This document shows, piece after piece, positions 7,463 to 14,888 of a stretch of DNA of 30,176 bases. The position numbers and the translations under genes are program-made. This DNA is from JADFUS01 sp964600025 (GTDB lineage Bacteria; Bacteroidota; Bacteroidia; Bacteroidales; Rikenellaceae), in the NCBI GenBank assembly GCA_964600025.1, contig CAZRHJ010000022.1, forward strand, positions 1 to 30,176, written 5' to 3'. The notes under the pieces are model-generated. The model ran no database searches and had not been told where the DNA came from. It saw nothing but the letters and a program-made list of their open reading frames with translations. Numbering within the stretch: the first letter of the stretch is position 1; each line of letters starts with the position of its first letter.

Positions 7463-10400
7463 TTAGTATTGATACTTGATAGGAGAAAGTTTGAATGTAA
7501 ATTCATAATCTCCATAAGGTAATCTATATTCTGGTAAAGGAAGGCGTCCCCAGCTTGTAACACAGCCCAAACCAATTTGAGCATAGTCAATACAAACTGT
7601 TACATAATCGCTCTTCGGAACATCTTGGAAGTGTCTGCCGTGTTTTTTAAGTCCATCATCAAGATTTTCGATAGTATAGAACAATGCAGATTGAGAGTGA
7701 GCCTGAGAGGCTGCAAATCTTAATCCTTCGCCCGAAATATTTGTTTGGTTCCACCAGCGAATATCCGTCTTATTACCAGTTTCTTGTGGACGAATATACG
7801 AATAGGCTTGTTGTTCAACATTTTGAGAATAAACACCTAAGAATGTAGAATTGTTACGGTCGCTATAATTTTCGATAGGACCACGTCCATAGTATTTAAT
7901 CAAATCAAATTCTTTTGGCATTTGCATTTTCATACCAAATCTAAACATCTCCCCAACATCTTTTTTATCTCCTGCTTTCATTGACTGTTTAACAAGTATC
8001 TCACCAGTATTGTTAATTGTATATGTTAGTGTCAATTCTGCACCGACCTCTACTATTTTGTAGTTTGCGGTAACTTCTACCAAATTATCTTTTGAAGTTT
8101 TGTTAAGGCTTGTTAGTTCGATAGTAGGGTTTTGCCAAACTCTCCATTTACGTTGTAGAGCTGCACCAAAATCATTATCAGTTACTGCTCTCCAAAAGTT
8201 TGGAGTTAGCATACCTTTATCTGTCAAAAATTCTTTACCCGAAACACTATATCTGGCAATATATCCATTTTTACGATTAAAATCTACTCTAAAATCCTCA
8301 CCTTTGACAATCAAATATATAATATCATTGTCGATTATTTGAGGGGCTACAACATCAATATTAGTTTGTTTGTGTGTAGAAATACCAAAATATTTGTGAG
8401 CATAAGGCTTAATAATATGTTCTTTACGAGCAACTTCGCTACCTGCCTCGATTAGCATTTCAGCGTTTTTGGTTACGAAAGACATTTGCAAAACAATTTC
8501 GCCGTGAACGTGTTTTGGTAGTTTGTATCCCAATTTAACTGTTTTGGTTTGTTGAGCTTCAATATCCAAATTCTCAACTCTTCCTTGTTGAATTTCAATA
8601 CCATTTTGAAGTAGTTTCCAATCCAAGACATAGTTAGAAAGATTTTTAAAGAAATTCTCGTTATAAATTGCTACTTCGCCATTTTCTTTGTCTTTCAGCT
8701 CTGCCCATATTGATTGGTAGAAATAACTTACCTCGTCCATATGAGGATTTTCTTTACGGTCGGGAGAAATCAAACCATTGTCAAGGAAATTTGAACTTCC
8801 CCAAGGTTGGTAGCGGTCAAAATCACCTGCATAACCATAAATCTCTTGTCCTTTGCTGTTTTTCCAACGTGGAGATTGATCCACAAAGTCCCAAATAAAT
8901 CCGCCTTGGAAATTAGGGTATTTACGAATCATATCCCAATATTCTTTGAATCCACCTTGTGAGTTGCCCATTGCGTGAGCATATTCGCACAAAATCAAAG
9001 GCATATATATTTTTTCACGCTGAGAGTAAGCCAAACATTTGTCATAATTTGCATACATTGGGCAATAAATATCTGTAACAGTTGTATCGTCCAAAGACAT
9101 TTCATATTGAACAGGACGTGAAGAGTCTTCTTTTTTGTCGGCAGCATAAACTTTCTTGAAGTTTTCGCCAAAACCAGCCTCATTACCCATACTCCAAACA
9201 ATAATACTTGGGTGATTGTAACCACGTTTGATATTACGCAAATTACGTTGTATATGAGCTAATTCGTAGTTAGAATCGTGAGCCAAAGACTCTTTGCCAT
9301 ATCTCATACCGTGACTCTCAACATTAGCCTCTGCAACAACATAAATACCATATTTATCACACAAGTCATACCAAATGTTTGCAAAAGGGTAGTGGCTTGT
9401 ACGAACAGCATTAATATTGTTTTCTTTCATTATTTTTATATCCTGAATCATACGTTCACGAGAAACAACATATCCTCCGTCAGGGTCAATCTCGTGACGA
9501 TTAGCACCTTTGATAAGTATTGGCTGACCATTTACAAGTAATTGTCCGTTTTTGATTTCTGTTTTGCGGAAACCAACATTTACTGGTATAACCTCCAAAA
9601 CTTCGCCTTTTGAGTTTTTGTAAGTTGCAATAAGTGTGTATAATTTTGGGGTTTCAGCAGTCCATTTTTTTGGATTTTCTACACTCAAAGTTGTTTTTGC
9701 ATAAGCATTTTTGATGGCTTTTTTAGCGATTTTGGTTTCTATAACTTTGGAATGATTGTCCATAAGCGAAAGCTCTACATCACCTGCAATTTTTGGAGAG
9801 AAAAACAATTCTACATCAAGTTCTGCATTTTTGTATTGTGCGTCCAAAACAGGAGTTACACGAATATCTCTGATATGTGAAGTGTTTTTGGCATACAAAT
9901 AACAATCACGAGCTACACCAGAATAACGCAAAAAGTCTTGGTCTTCGAGATAAGTTCCGTCGCACCATCTAAACACCTGAAAGGCAATGATATTTTTGCC
10001 CTCTTTAAGATATTTTGTAATATCAAATTCTGCTTCTAATTTGCTATCCTCGCTATATCCCACAAATTTGCCATTTACCCACAAATACATATTTGAAGTA
10101 ACCGAACCAAAATGTGCAATAACTTGTTTGCCGTCCCACGCAGAAGGAATAGTTATCTCACGTCTGTAACTTCCTACGTGATTATTTTCGGTTGGTACAG
10201 TTGGTGGATTTTTTTTGTATTGATAACCCCAAGCATAACCAGATTCTTCGTAGATTGGAGTTCCATAGCCGTTTAGTTCCCACATAGCAGGCACGTTAAT
10301 TTTGTCCCAACCTTTGTCGTTATAAGTTACCTCATAGAAATTTGTTGGACGTTTGTCTGGACTATCAACCCAATAAAAATTCCATTTTCCATTCAGCGAC

Positions 10401-10588
10401 ATATAATTTTCTGAGTTTTGCATATCAAAATGATGAGCCTCTTTGGCATTTTTGTACGCAAAATGATTGGTGTGCATTTCCAAACGATTAATCTCATTAA
10501 TCTTAGGATTTTGCCACTCTGTAAAAGTCTGTCCCCAAAGTGCTACATAAGAACACAATGCGGCAAAAGTCAAAATTGATTTCTTCAT
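7463..10588 (-). CDS. Secreted GH2 beta-galactosidase (LacZ-type)
   Basis: This 1041-residue protein hydrolyses terminal beta-galactosides. The N-terminus MKKSILTFAALCSYVALWGQ is a signal peptide, so the enzyme acts in the periplasm or at the outer membrane, unlike cytoplasmic E. coli LacZ (1024 residues). The order is the GH2 one: sugar-binding jelly roll (about 60-230), Ig-like domain, TIM barrel (about 350-650), Ig-like domain and C-terminal beta-sandwich. The acid/base is E470 in WSMGNEAG and the nucleophile is E535 in CEYAHAMGNSQGG, close to the E. coli E461/E537 pair. It follows meaB by 11 bases and probably shares its message. There is no SusC/SusD pair or sensor next to it, so it is not in a classical polysaccharide utilisation locus. 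Plant, host-glycan or milk galactosides are all possible substrates. Confidence 0.92.
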   Translation of the reverse strand: MKKSILTFAALCSYVALWGQTFTEWQNPKINEINRLEMHTNHFAYKNAKEAHHFDMQNSENYMSLNGKWNFYWVDSPDKRPTNFYEVTYNDKGWDKINVPAMWELNGYGTPIYEESGYAWGYQYKKNPPTVPTENNHVGSYRREITIPSAWDGKQVIAHFGSVTSNMYLWVNGKFVGYSEDSKLEAEFDITKYLKEGKNIIAFQVFRWCDGTYLEDQDFLRYSGVARDCYLYAKNTSHIRDIRVTPVLDAQYKNAELDVELFFSPKIAGDVELSLMDNHSKVIETKIAKKAIKNAYAKTTLSVENPKKWTAETPKLYTLIATYKNSKGEVLEVIPVNVGFRKTEIKNGQLLVNGQPILIKGANRHEIDPDGGYVVSRERMIQDIKIMKENNINAVRTSHYPFANIWYDLCDKYGIYVVAEANVESHGMRYGKESLAHDSNYELAHIQRNLRNIKRGYNHPSIIVWSMGNEAGFGENFKKVYAADKKEDSSRPVQYEMSLDDTTVTDIYCPMYANYDKCLAYSQREKIYMPLILCEYAHAMGNSQGGFKEYWDMIRKYPNFQGGFIWDFVDQSPRWKNSKGQEIYGYAGDFDRYQPWGSSNFLDNGLISPDRKENPHMDEVSYFYQSIWAELKDKENGEVAIYNENFFKNLSNYVLDWKLLQNGIEIQQGRVENLDIEAQQTKTVKLGYKLPKHVHGEIVLQMSFVTKNAEMLIEAGSEVARKEHIIKPYAHKYFGISTHKQTNIDVVAPQIIDNDIIYLIVKGEDFRVDFNRKNGYIARYSVSGKEFLTDKGMLTPNFWRAVTDNDFGAALQRKWRVWQNPTIELTSLNKTSKDNLVEVTANYKIVEVGAELTLTYTINNTGEILVKQSMKAGDKKDVGEMFRFGMKMQMPKEFDLIKYYGRGPIENYSDRNNSTFLGVYSQNVEQQAYSYIRPQETGNKTDIRWWNQTNISGEGLRFAASQAHSQSALFYTIENLDDGLKKHGRHFQDVPKSDYVTVCIDYAQIGLGCVTSWGRLPLPEYRLPYGDYEFTFKLSPIKYQY

Positions 10589-10599
10589 AATATAATTAA

Positions 10600-11694
10600 C
10601 TATTTATTGTCAAATATTTCCATAAGTTTTTTGGCCGCCACATAAGCACTGATTTTATTGCTTTGTATCAAATCCAAATATTCTTTTATGTTTTTCTCAA
10701 TCACAGGATTGTTGTAGAATCTATCATTAAGAATTTCGTTGATAGAATCATACATACGGTATTTCTCTTGGTTCGCACGGTTTTCAAAGAAATAATTATT
10801 TGATTTTGTAGCATTCAAATAATCTGTTATTGCACCCCAAATATCCATTATACCAGTACCTTCGTAAGCAGAGCAAGTAAATACTTTTGGTCTGTAACCA
10901 GATTTTGGCATTGGGAATAATTGTAGAGCATTCACAAACTGTGCACGAGTAAGGTTAGCAGCGTTGATATTATCGTGGTCTGCTTTTGTTACACCAACAA
11001 TATCTGCCATTTCCATAATACCACGTTTGATACCTTGCAACTCATCTCCCGCACCAGATATTTGTAACATCAAGAAAATATCTACCATAGAGTGAACCAC
11101 AGTTTCGCTCTGTCCGACACCAACAGTCTCTACAAATATCACATCATAACCTGCCGCTTCGCAAAGAATGATAGTTTCACGAGTTTTTCGAGCTACACCA
11201 CCCAACGAACCTGCCGATGGGCTGGGACGTATAAACGCATCTGGGTTGTGCACCAAAGTTTCCATACGAGTTTTGTCGCCAAGGATAGATCCATTGCTAC
11301 GCTCACTCGAAGGGTCGATTGCAAGAACTGCAAGTTTGTGTCCAAGTGCTGTAACTTTATTGCCTATTGCTTCAATAAAAGTACTTTTTCCAGCTCCCGG
11401 AACACCAGTAATACCCACACGAATTGAATTTCCAGTGTGTGGCAAACATCTTTCAATCACTTCTTGTGCCTGATGATAATGCTCTGGAAGAGTACTTTCG
11501 ATAAGCGTGATTGCTTTACTCAAAATAGTCATATTACCTGCCAAGATACCTTCTACATACTCATCTGTTGTCAAACGAGAACGTTTAATCTTTGTGTAAT
11601 AAGGGTTTACAATTTCAGGTTTTTCGATACCGTGAGCTACATTCAAAGCAGAATCATCTACTTGTTCTTTGTATTGGTCTTCAAAATGTTCCAT
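10600..11694 (-). CDS. meaB: MeaB/ArgK-type GTPase, methylmalonyl-CoA mutase chaperone
   Basis: This is a 364-residue G3E-family P-loop GTPase. It loads adenosylcobalamin into methylmalonyl-CoA mutase and protects or reactivates the enzyme. The P-loop is GITGVPGAGKST (94-105). A conserved block DPSSERSNGSILGDKTRM follows, then ETVGVGQSE (switch region), and the base-specificity motif reads TKAD instead of NKxD. The N- and C-terminal helical extensions match the dimerising arms of the family. The mutase genes (mutA/mutB) are not in the window. A consensus promoter lies upstream, and the beta-galactosidase gene follows after 11 bases, an odd pairing with no obvious shared function. 'ArgK' is an old misnomer for this family. 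Confidence 0.94.
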   Translation of the reverse strand: MEHFEDQYKEQVDDSALNVAHGIEKPEIVNPYYTKIKRSRLTTDEYVEGILAGNMTILSKAITLIESTLPEHYHQAQEVIERCLPHTGNSIRVGITGVPGAGKSTFIEAIGNKVTALGHKLAVLAIDPSSERSNGSILGDKTRMETLVHNPDAFIRPSPSAGSLGGVARKTRETIILCEAAGYDVIFVETVGVGQSETVVHSMVDIFLMLQISGAGDELQGIKRGIMEMADIVGVTKADHDNINAANLTRAQFVNALQLFPMPKSGYRPKVFTCSAYEGTGIMDIWGAITDYLNATKSNNYFFENRANQEKYRMYDSINEILNDRFYNNPVIEKNIKEYLDLIQSNKISAYVAAKKLMEIFDNK

Positions 11695-11736
11695 AGTATA
11701 TTAATTTTTATTATTTTTGCACTAAAATATATCCAA

Positions 11737-11767
11737 CAAATTTAGTTAATAAGTTTGTATTTCCAAA
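11737..11767 (-). promoter_or_regulatory. Consensus promoter of meaB (and probably the GH2 gene)
   Basis: On the minus strand TTTG (11767-11764), 19 bases, then TAAATTTG (11744-11737) is an exact match to the Bacteroidota -33/-7 pattern. The leader to the ATG at 11694 is about 35 bases. Confidence 0.7.
11750..11757 (+). promoter_or_regulatory. Possible -7 box for the MATE exporter gene
   Basis: TAAGTTTG fits TAnnTTTG and stands 20 bases before the ATG at 11778, but no -33 box is present at the right distance. A second candidate, TATTTTTG at 11712-11719, also lacks a good -33. It overlaps the divergent meaB promoter. Confidence 0.3.
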
Positions 11768-11777
11768 AAAATATTCA

Positions 11778-13097
11778 ATGAATAACAAGAACAAAAAATA
11801 CAACATTAATTCCAAGATATTCAAACTTACAATTCCGAACATTATTTCGAACATAACTGTTCCTTTGCTCGGTATGGTAGATTTAGCAATAGTGGGCAGT
11901 ATAGGCGACAAATCATACATTGGAGCTATTGCCATTGCCACCACAATATTCAATTTTGTGTATTGGGGTTTTGGTTTCCTTAGAATGGGGACAAGTGGAT
12001 TTACAGCTCAGGCAATAGGAGCAAGAAATCTTCCAGAATGTATGAAAGTTATGACACGTGCTATTATCATAGCATTAATTATTTCCTCGTCATTAATAAT
12101 TCTGCAATATCCAATTTTTGAGGGTTTAAATTGGGTAATGAACACCCCTTCAAATATTCTGACACTCGTCAAAGAATATTTCTATGTACGTATTTGGGCT
12201 GCCCCTGCCACTCTTTCTCTCTATGTTTTCAAAGGTTGGTATATAGGTATGCAAAACTCCAAAACTCCTATGTGGGTGTCCATTGGAATAAACATCGTAA
12301 ACATTGTTTTTAGTATTATGTTTGTGTGGGTATTTGATATGGGAATTGCAGGTGTGGCACTGGGAACAGTTGTAGCACAATATTTTGGCTTAATTAGTTT
12401 TATTTTTATCACAAAAAAATATTACCAAAAGGTGCTTAAACATCTCAATCTAAGTGGTAATTTTGAGGCCAGTGAAATGTTGCAGTTCTTCCACGTAAAT
12501 AAAGATATTTTCTTACGTACAGTATGTTTGATTATGGTATTTACTTTCTTCACGTCAGCATCGGCAAAAATGGGCGAAACAGTACTTGCAGTAAACACTC
12601 TGTTTATGCAATTATTTACCCTTTTCTCGTATATTATGGACGGATTTGCCTATGCGTCAGAGAGTTTAGTAGGAAAATACTATGGTGGCAAAAACAAACA
12701 TCTTTTGACACTGTGTGTTAGGTATGTTATATTGTGGGGAGTGATTTTAAGTGGAATATTTACTCTTGCATATTGGTTGTTTTTAAATCCAATTTTATCT
12801 ATCTTTACGTCCGATACAGATATATTTGTTCACGCCGAACAGTACAAACACTGGATTGTAGCAGTGCCTTTTTGTGGCTTTTTAGCGTTTCTGTTTGACG
12901 GAATAATGATTGGTATGACCAAAACAAAGGCTATGCGAAACGTGATTTTTATTGCTGTTGCATTTTTCTTTGCATTCTATTATTCATTGTTGGGAGTATT
13001 TGAAAACTCGGCTTTGTGGATAGGATTTTTGAGTTTTTTGGCACTTAGAGGCTTTGGACAATATATTGTTTACAGAAAAATAATTAAAAAAATATAA
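11778..13097 (+). CDS. MATE-family efflux transporter (DinF-like)
   Basis: This is a 439-residue inner-membrane protein with about 12 hydrophobic segments in two homologous halves. The first half has the family pattern: IPNIISNITVPLLGMVDLA near the N-terminus, then GFLRMGTSGFTAQAIGARN. It would export organic cations or other small toxic molecules using a Na+ or H+ gradient. The equivalent segment of the second half is DGFAYASESLVGKYYGGKN. It resembles the DinF branch common in Bacteroidota more than NorM. A secreted phosphatase gene starts one base after its stop, so the two are one operon. The substrate cannot be told from sequence. Confidence 0.9.
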   Translation: MNNKNKKYNINSKIFKLTIPNIISNITVPLLGMVDLAIVGSIGDKSYIGAIAIATTIFNFVYWGFGFLRMGTSGFTAQAIGARNLPECMKVMTRAIIIALIISSSLIILQYPIFEGLNWVMNTPSNILTLVKEYFYVRIWAAPATLSLYVFKGWYIGMQNSKTPMWVSIGINIVNIVFSIMFVWVFDMGIAGVALGTVVAQYFGLISFIFITKKYYQKVLKHLNLSGNFEASEMLQFFHVNKDIFLRTVCLIMVFTFFTSASAKMGETVLAVNTLFMQLFTLFSYIMDGFAYASESLVGKYYGGKNKHLLTLCVRYVILWGVILSGIFTLAYWLFLNPILSIFTSDTDIFVHAEQYKHWIVAVPFCGFLAFLFDGIMIGMTKTKAMRNVIFIAVAFFFAFYYSLLGVFENSALWIGFLSFLALRGFGQYIVYRKIIKKI

Positions 13098-13098
13098 T

Positions 13099-14205
13099 AT
13101 GAAAAAAATCTTTTCTCTTTGCGTATTAATGCTTTTAGTAATTGGAGCAAACGCACAAAAACTTCAACCCGACGGGCCTTATATTTTATATAATCCCTAT
13201 GGAGGTTATCGTTATATTGCAGTAGATACTATGGGCAATATCATTGATAAATGTTACGACAAAATGCCTAAGAAACTTAAAATTCAGGTGTTTAGTAGCG
13301 ACAAAAAACACAATTTTGAGGTAGAGGTAAACAAACAACGCAACAAAACTGCAACAGAGTTGTCGCACAATGGCAAAACAGTTGTTATCACAGACCCTCA
13401 CGCAGATTTTACTTCATTTTTCACAACTCTTCACAATAATTCTGTCATAGACAAAAATATGAATTGGGTGTTTGGCAAAAATCAATTAGTTATAATTGGG
13501 GATATTTTTGATAGAGGAGATGATGCAACCACAATACTTTGGGCAGTATATAAATTAGAACAACAAGCCCTAAAAAAAGGTGGAAAAGTTATTTATATGA
13601 TTGGTAACCACGAAGATATGGTTTTGCGTGGCGACGACCGCTATATCAACAAAAAATACTCAACACTTGCCGATACATTGGGTATTGTTCACAAGCAACT
13701 TTATGCCAAACAAACAGAATTTGGAGAATGGATTAGAACAAAAAATATTATCCAAAAAATCAACAATCACGTTTTTCTTCACGCTGGTTTAGGCGAAGAG
13801 TTTTTGCAACGAGATTTGTCTTTTGATTTCGTAAATTCAACTGTATATCAATGGCTTGGAGCATCAAAAGAGGATTACAAAAAAGTTGGTGGAGATATTG
13901 AATTTATATACCGCACTTATGGACCAATATGGTACAGAGGAATGGTTTATCCAGACAAAGAAAAATACAGACCCATAGGCACAGATACAGCCGATAAATT
14001 ACTTAAAAAATACTCAGCAAAGAAATTTATCTTGGGACACACAATTTTTGAAGATATTACACTAAAATTGGGTGGCAGAGTAATCACATCAAACGTTAGA
14101 AATTATAAAAACCGTGAGGCAGGTCGTGGAATGGGACTACTAATCGAAGGCGACAAAATCTGGGTTATTTATACAGAAAAACAACCTGTGGAACTAAAAT
14201 TTTAA
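13099..14205 (+). CDS. Secreted PPP-type metallophosphatase (Shelph-like)
   Basis: This 368-residue protein has a signal peptide (MKKIFSLCVLMLLVIGANAQ) and the metal-binding motifs of calcineurin-like phosphatases. D99xH101 lies in ITDPHAD (the usual Gly after His is Ala), GDIFDRGD is at 134-141, and GNHED starts at 169. A later HAGLG and an LGHT supply the last His ligands. The order and the GPIWYRG segment match the Shewanella-like phosphatase (Shelph) group, which acts outside the cytoplasm. The substrate may be phospho-Ser/Thr/Tyr protein or a small phosphate ester; this cannot be resolved here. It is translationally coupled to the MATE gene (one-base gap) and closed by a strong terminator. 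Confidence 0.85.
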   Translation: MKKIFSLCVLMLLVIGANAQKLQPDGPYILYNPYGGYRYIAVDTMGNIIDKCYDKMPKKLKIQVFSSDKKHNFEVEVNKQRNKTATELSHNGKTVVITDPHADFTSFFTTLHNNSVIDKNMNWVFGKNQLVIIGDIFDRGDDATTILWAVYKLEQQALKKGGKVIYMIGNHEDMVLRGDDRYINKKYSTLADTLGIVHKQLYAKQTEFGEWIRTKNIIQKINNHVFLHAGLGEEFLQRDLSFDFVNSTVYQWLGASKEDYKKVGGDIEFIYRTYGPIWYRGMVYPDKEKYRPIGTDTADKLLKKYSAKKFILGHTIFEDITLKLGGRVITSNVRNYKNREAGRGMGLLIEGDKIWVIYTEKQPVELKF

Positions 14206-14246
14206 ATATTTTTCAGAAATTATCTGACTATATATATATATCACGA

Positions 14247-14278
14247 GGAGAGAATAAAAAAATTCTCTCCTTTTTTTT
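14247..14278 (+). terminator. Terminator of the MATE-phosphatase operon
   Basis: The arms GGAGAGAAT (14247-14255) and ATTCTCTCC (14262-14270), with a six-base A-rich loop, are followed by eight T (14271-14278). It separates the phosphatase gene from the methionine leader promoter, which starts nine bases later. Confidence 0.92.
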
Positions 14279-14286
14279 GTTAAAAA

Positions 14287-14317
14287 TTTGCACTGTATGT
14301 TTTTTTTATTACTTTTG
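14287..14317 (+). promoter_or_regulatory. Consensus promoter of the methionine leader/operon
   Basis: TTTG (14287-14290), 19 bases, then TACTTTTG (14310-14317) is an exact Bacteroidota promoter. The predicted start is near 14325, about 16 bases before the leader-peptide ATG. No comparable promoter is seen between 14769 and metY at 14889, so transcription of metY probably begins here. Confidence 0.75.
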
Positions 14318-14340
14318 CATCGAGCATTACATAGAAAATA

Positions 14341-14451
14341 ATGAAAAATACAAACAGACATATAGCTTCGGCTTTCTTGCATAGAACAAAATCAAGTTCT
14401 ATGGGTATGTCTTATGTTTCTATGTCAATGATTATGCGAATGCATCGCTAA
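14341..14451 (+). CDS. Met-rich leader peptide of the met operon
   Basis: This is a 36-codon reading frame that starts just after a consensus promoter and has no homology-type domain. Its last 16 residues hold six Met (codons at 14401, 14407, 14422, 14428, 14434, 14440), against an expected one in about forty. The operon downstream makes methionine (metY, metX, aspartokinase-HSD), so this has the design of a ribosome-stalling attenuation leader. RNA structures overlap it: CATAGAAC/GTTCTATG (14380-14387 with 14396-14403) just before the Met run, and CGAATGCATC (14437-14446) with GATGC (14452-14456) and ATTCG (14465-14469) around the stop codon. A ribosome waiting for Met-tRNA would cover the left arm of the second structure. 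The control mechanism is inferred; the frame and Met clustering are seen. Confidence 0.75.
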   Translation: MKNTNRHIASAFLHRTKSSSMGMSYVSMSMIMRMHR

Positions 14452-14518
14452 GATGCTTTATTTCATTCGAGGACGAAGAGCCTAAGGGTAATTGGTGTCG
14501 TCTATTTCTATTAGTGAT
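14452..14518 (+). promoter_or_regulatory. Probable attenuator region after the Met leader
   Basis: After the leader stop there is a possible GACGA (14472-14476) / TCGTC (14498-14502) stem and the right arms of the stem that begins inside the Met codons. No hairpin with a long T-run is visible, so a classical terminator is either weak, displaced by the element inserted at 14519, or absent. Control may then act on translation of metY or through Rho. Confidence 0.4.
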
Positions 14519-14759
14519 TAGTATTGTCCGCTAAAAACGAAACTCGCCTATCTTGTCTATTTCGCCGATACTCATAACTCACGTACGCCAGTACGCTACG
14601 TTACGACCATCAGCAAAATAGCCTAAGAGATCCGAGTTTATTGGGAGCTTGTACGATTTCGGAAAGATAAAAATTTTAAAAATCATTTTTCCAAGCCCCT
14701 TACAGATTAAAACACTGTAATATATCTTTGCTTAATCTATTACAATGCTGACAGTAATA
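14519..14759 (-). mobile_element. MITE-like element inserted in the met leader (copy C)
   Basis: This 241-bp copy is flanked on both sides by the exact 9-bp repeat ATTAGTGAT (14510-14518 and 14760-14768), a clear target-site duplication. The ends are TAGTATTGTCCGC on the left and, inverted, TATTACTGTCAGC on the right. It is nearly identical over most of its length to the inverted copy at 29849-30101, but lacks about 18 bases next to the right terminus. It has no open reading frame of note. It lies between the Met leader peptide and metY, so the operon's message should carry it. Confidence 0.88.
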
Positions 14760-14768
14760 ATTAGTGAT

Positions 14769-14888
14769 ATAATCTAAAATATTATTTTCCAAACAAAATA
14801 TTCTAACAGTCTAAGTACGTGATTTTTGTAACGTATATACCTCTGTGAGATATTCAATTTTTATTACAATTAATTTTTAATTAAAACG
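14769..14888 (+). other. AT-rich remainder of the met operon 5' leader
   Basis: These 120 bases between the element and the metY start hold no reading frame, no recognisable riboswitch and no consensus promoter (TTTTTG at 14824-14829 has no partner -7 box). No Shine-Dalgarno sequence precedes the ATG, only an A/T-rich tract as is usual in this phylum. Confidence 0.5.

Noticed and set aside
14229..14241. TA dinucleotide run as a phase-variation tract
   Set aside because: It is short and lies between a stop codon and a terminator in an AT-rich genome; no gene is affected.
14194..14382. 62-codon minus-strand frame opposite the Met leader
   Set aside because: It crosses the phosphatase terminator and the met promoter and has no promoter or composition suggesting a gene.
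14452..14888. SAM riboswitch upstream of metY
   Set aside because: No recognisable SAM-I or SAM-II core was found by eye, and most of the region is the inserted element. The Met leader peptide explains regulation better. A covariance-model scan would settle it.
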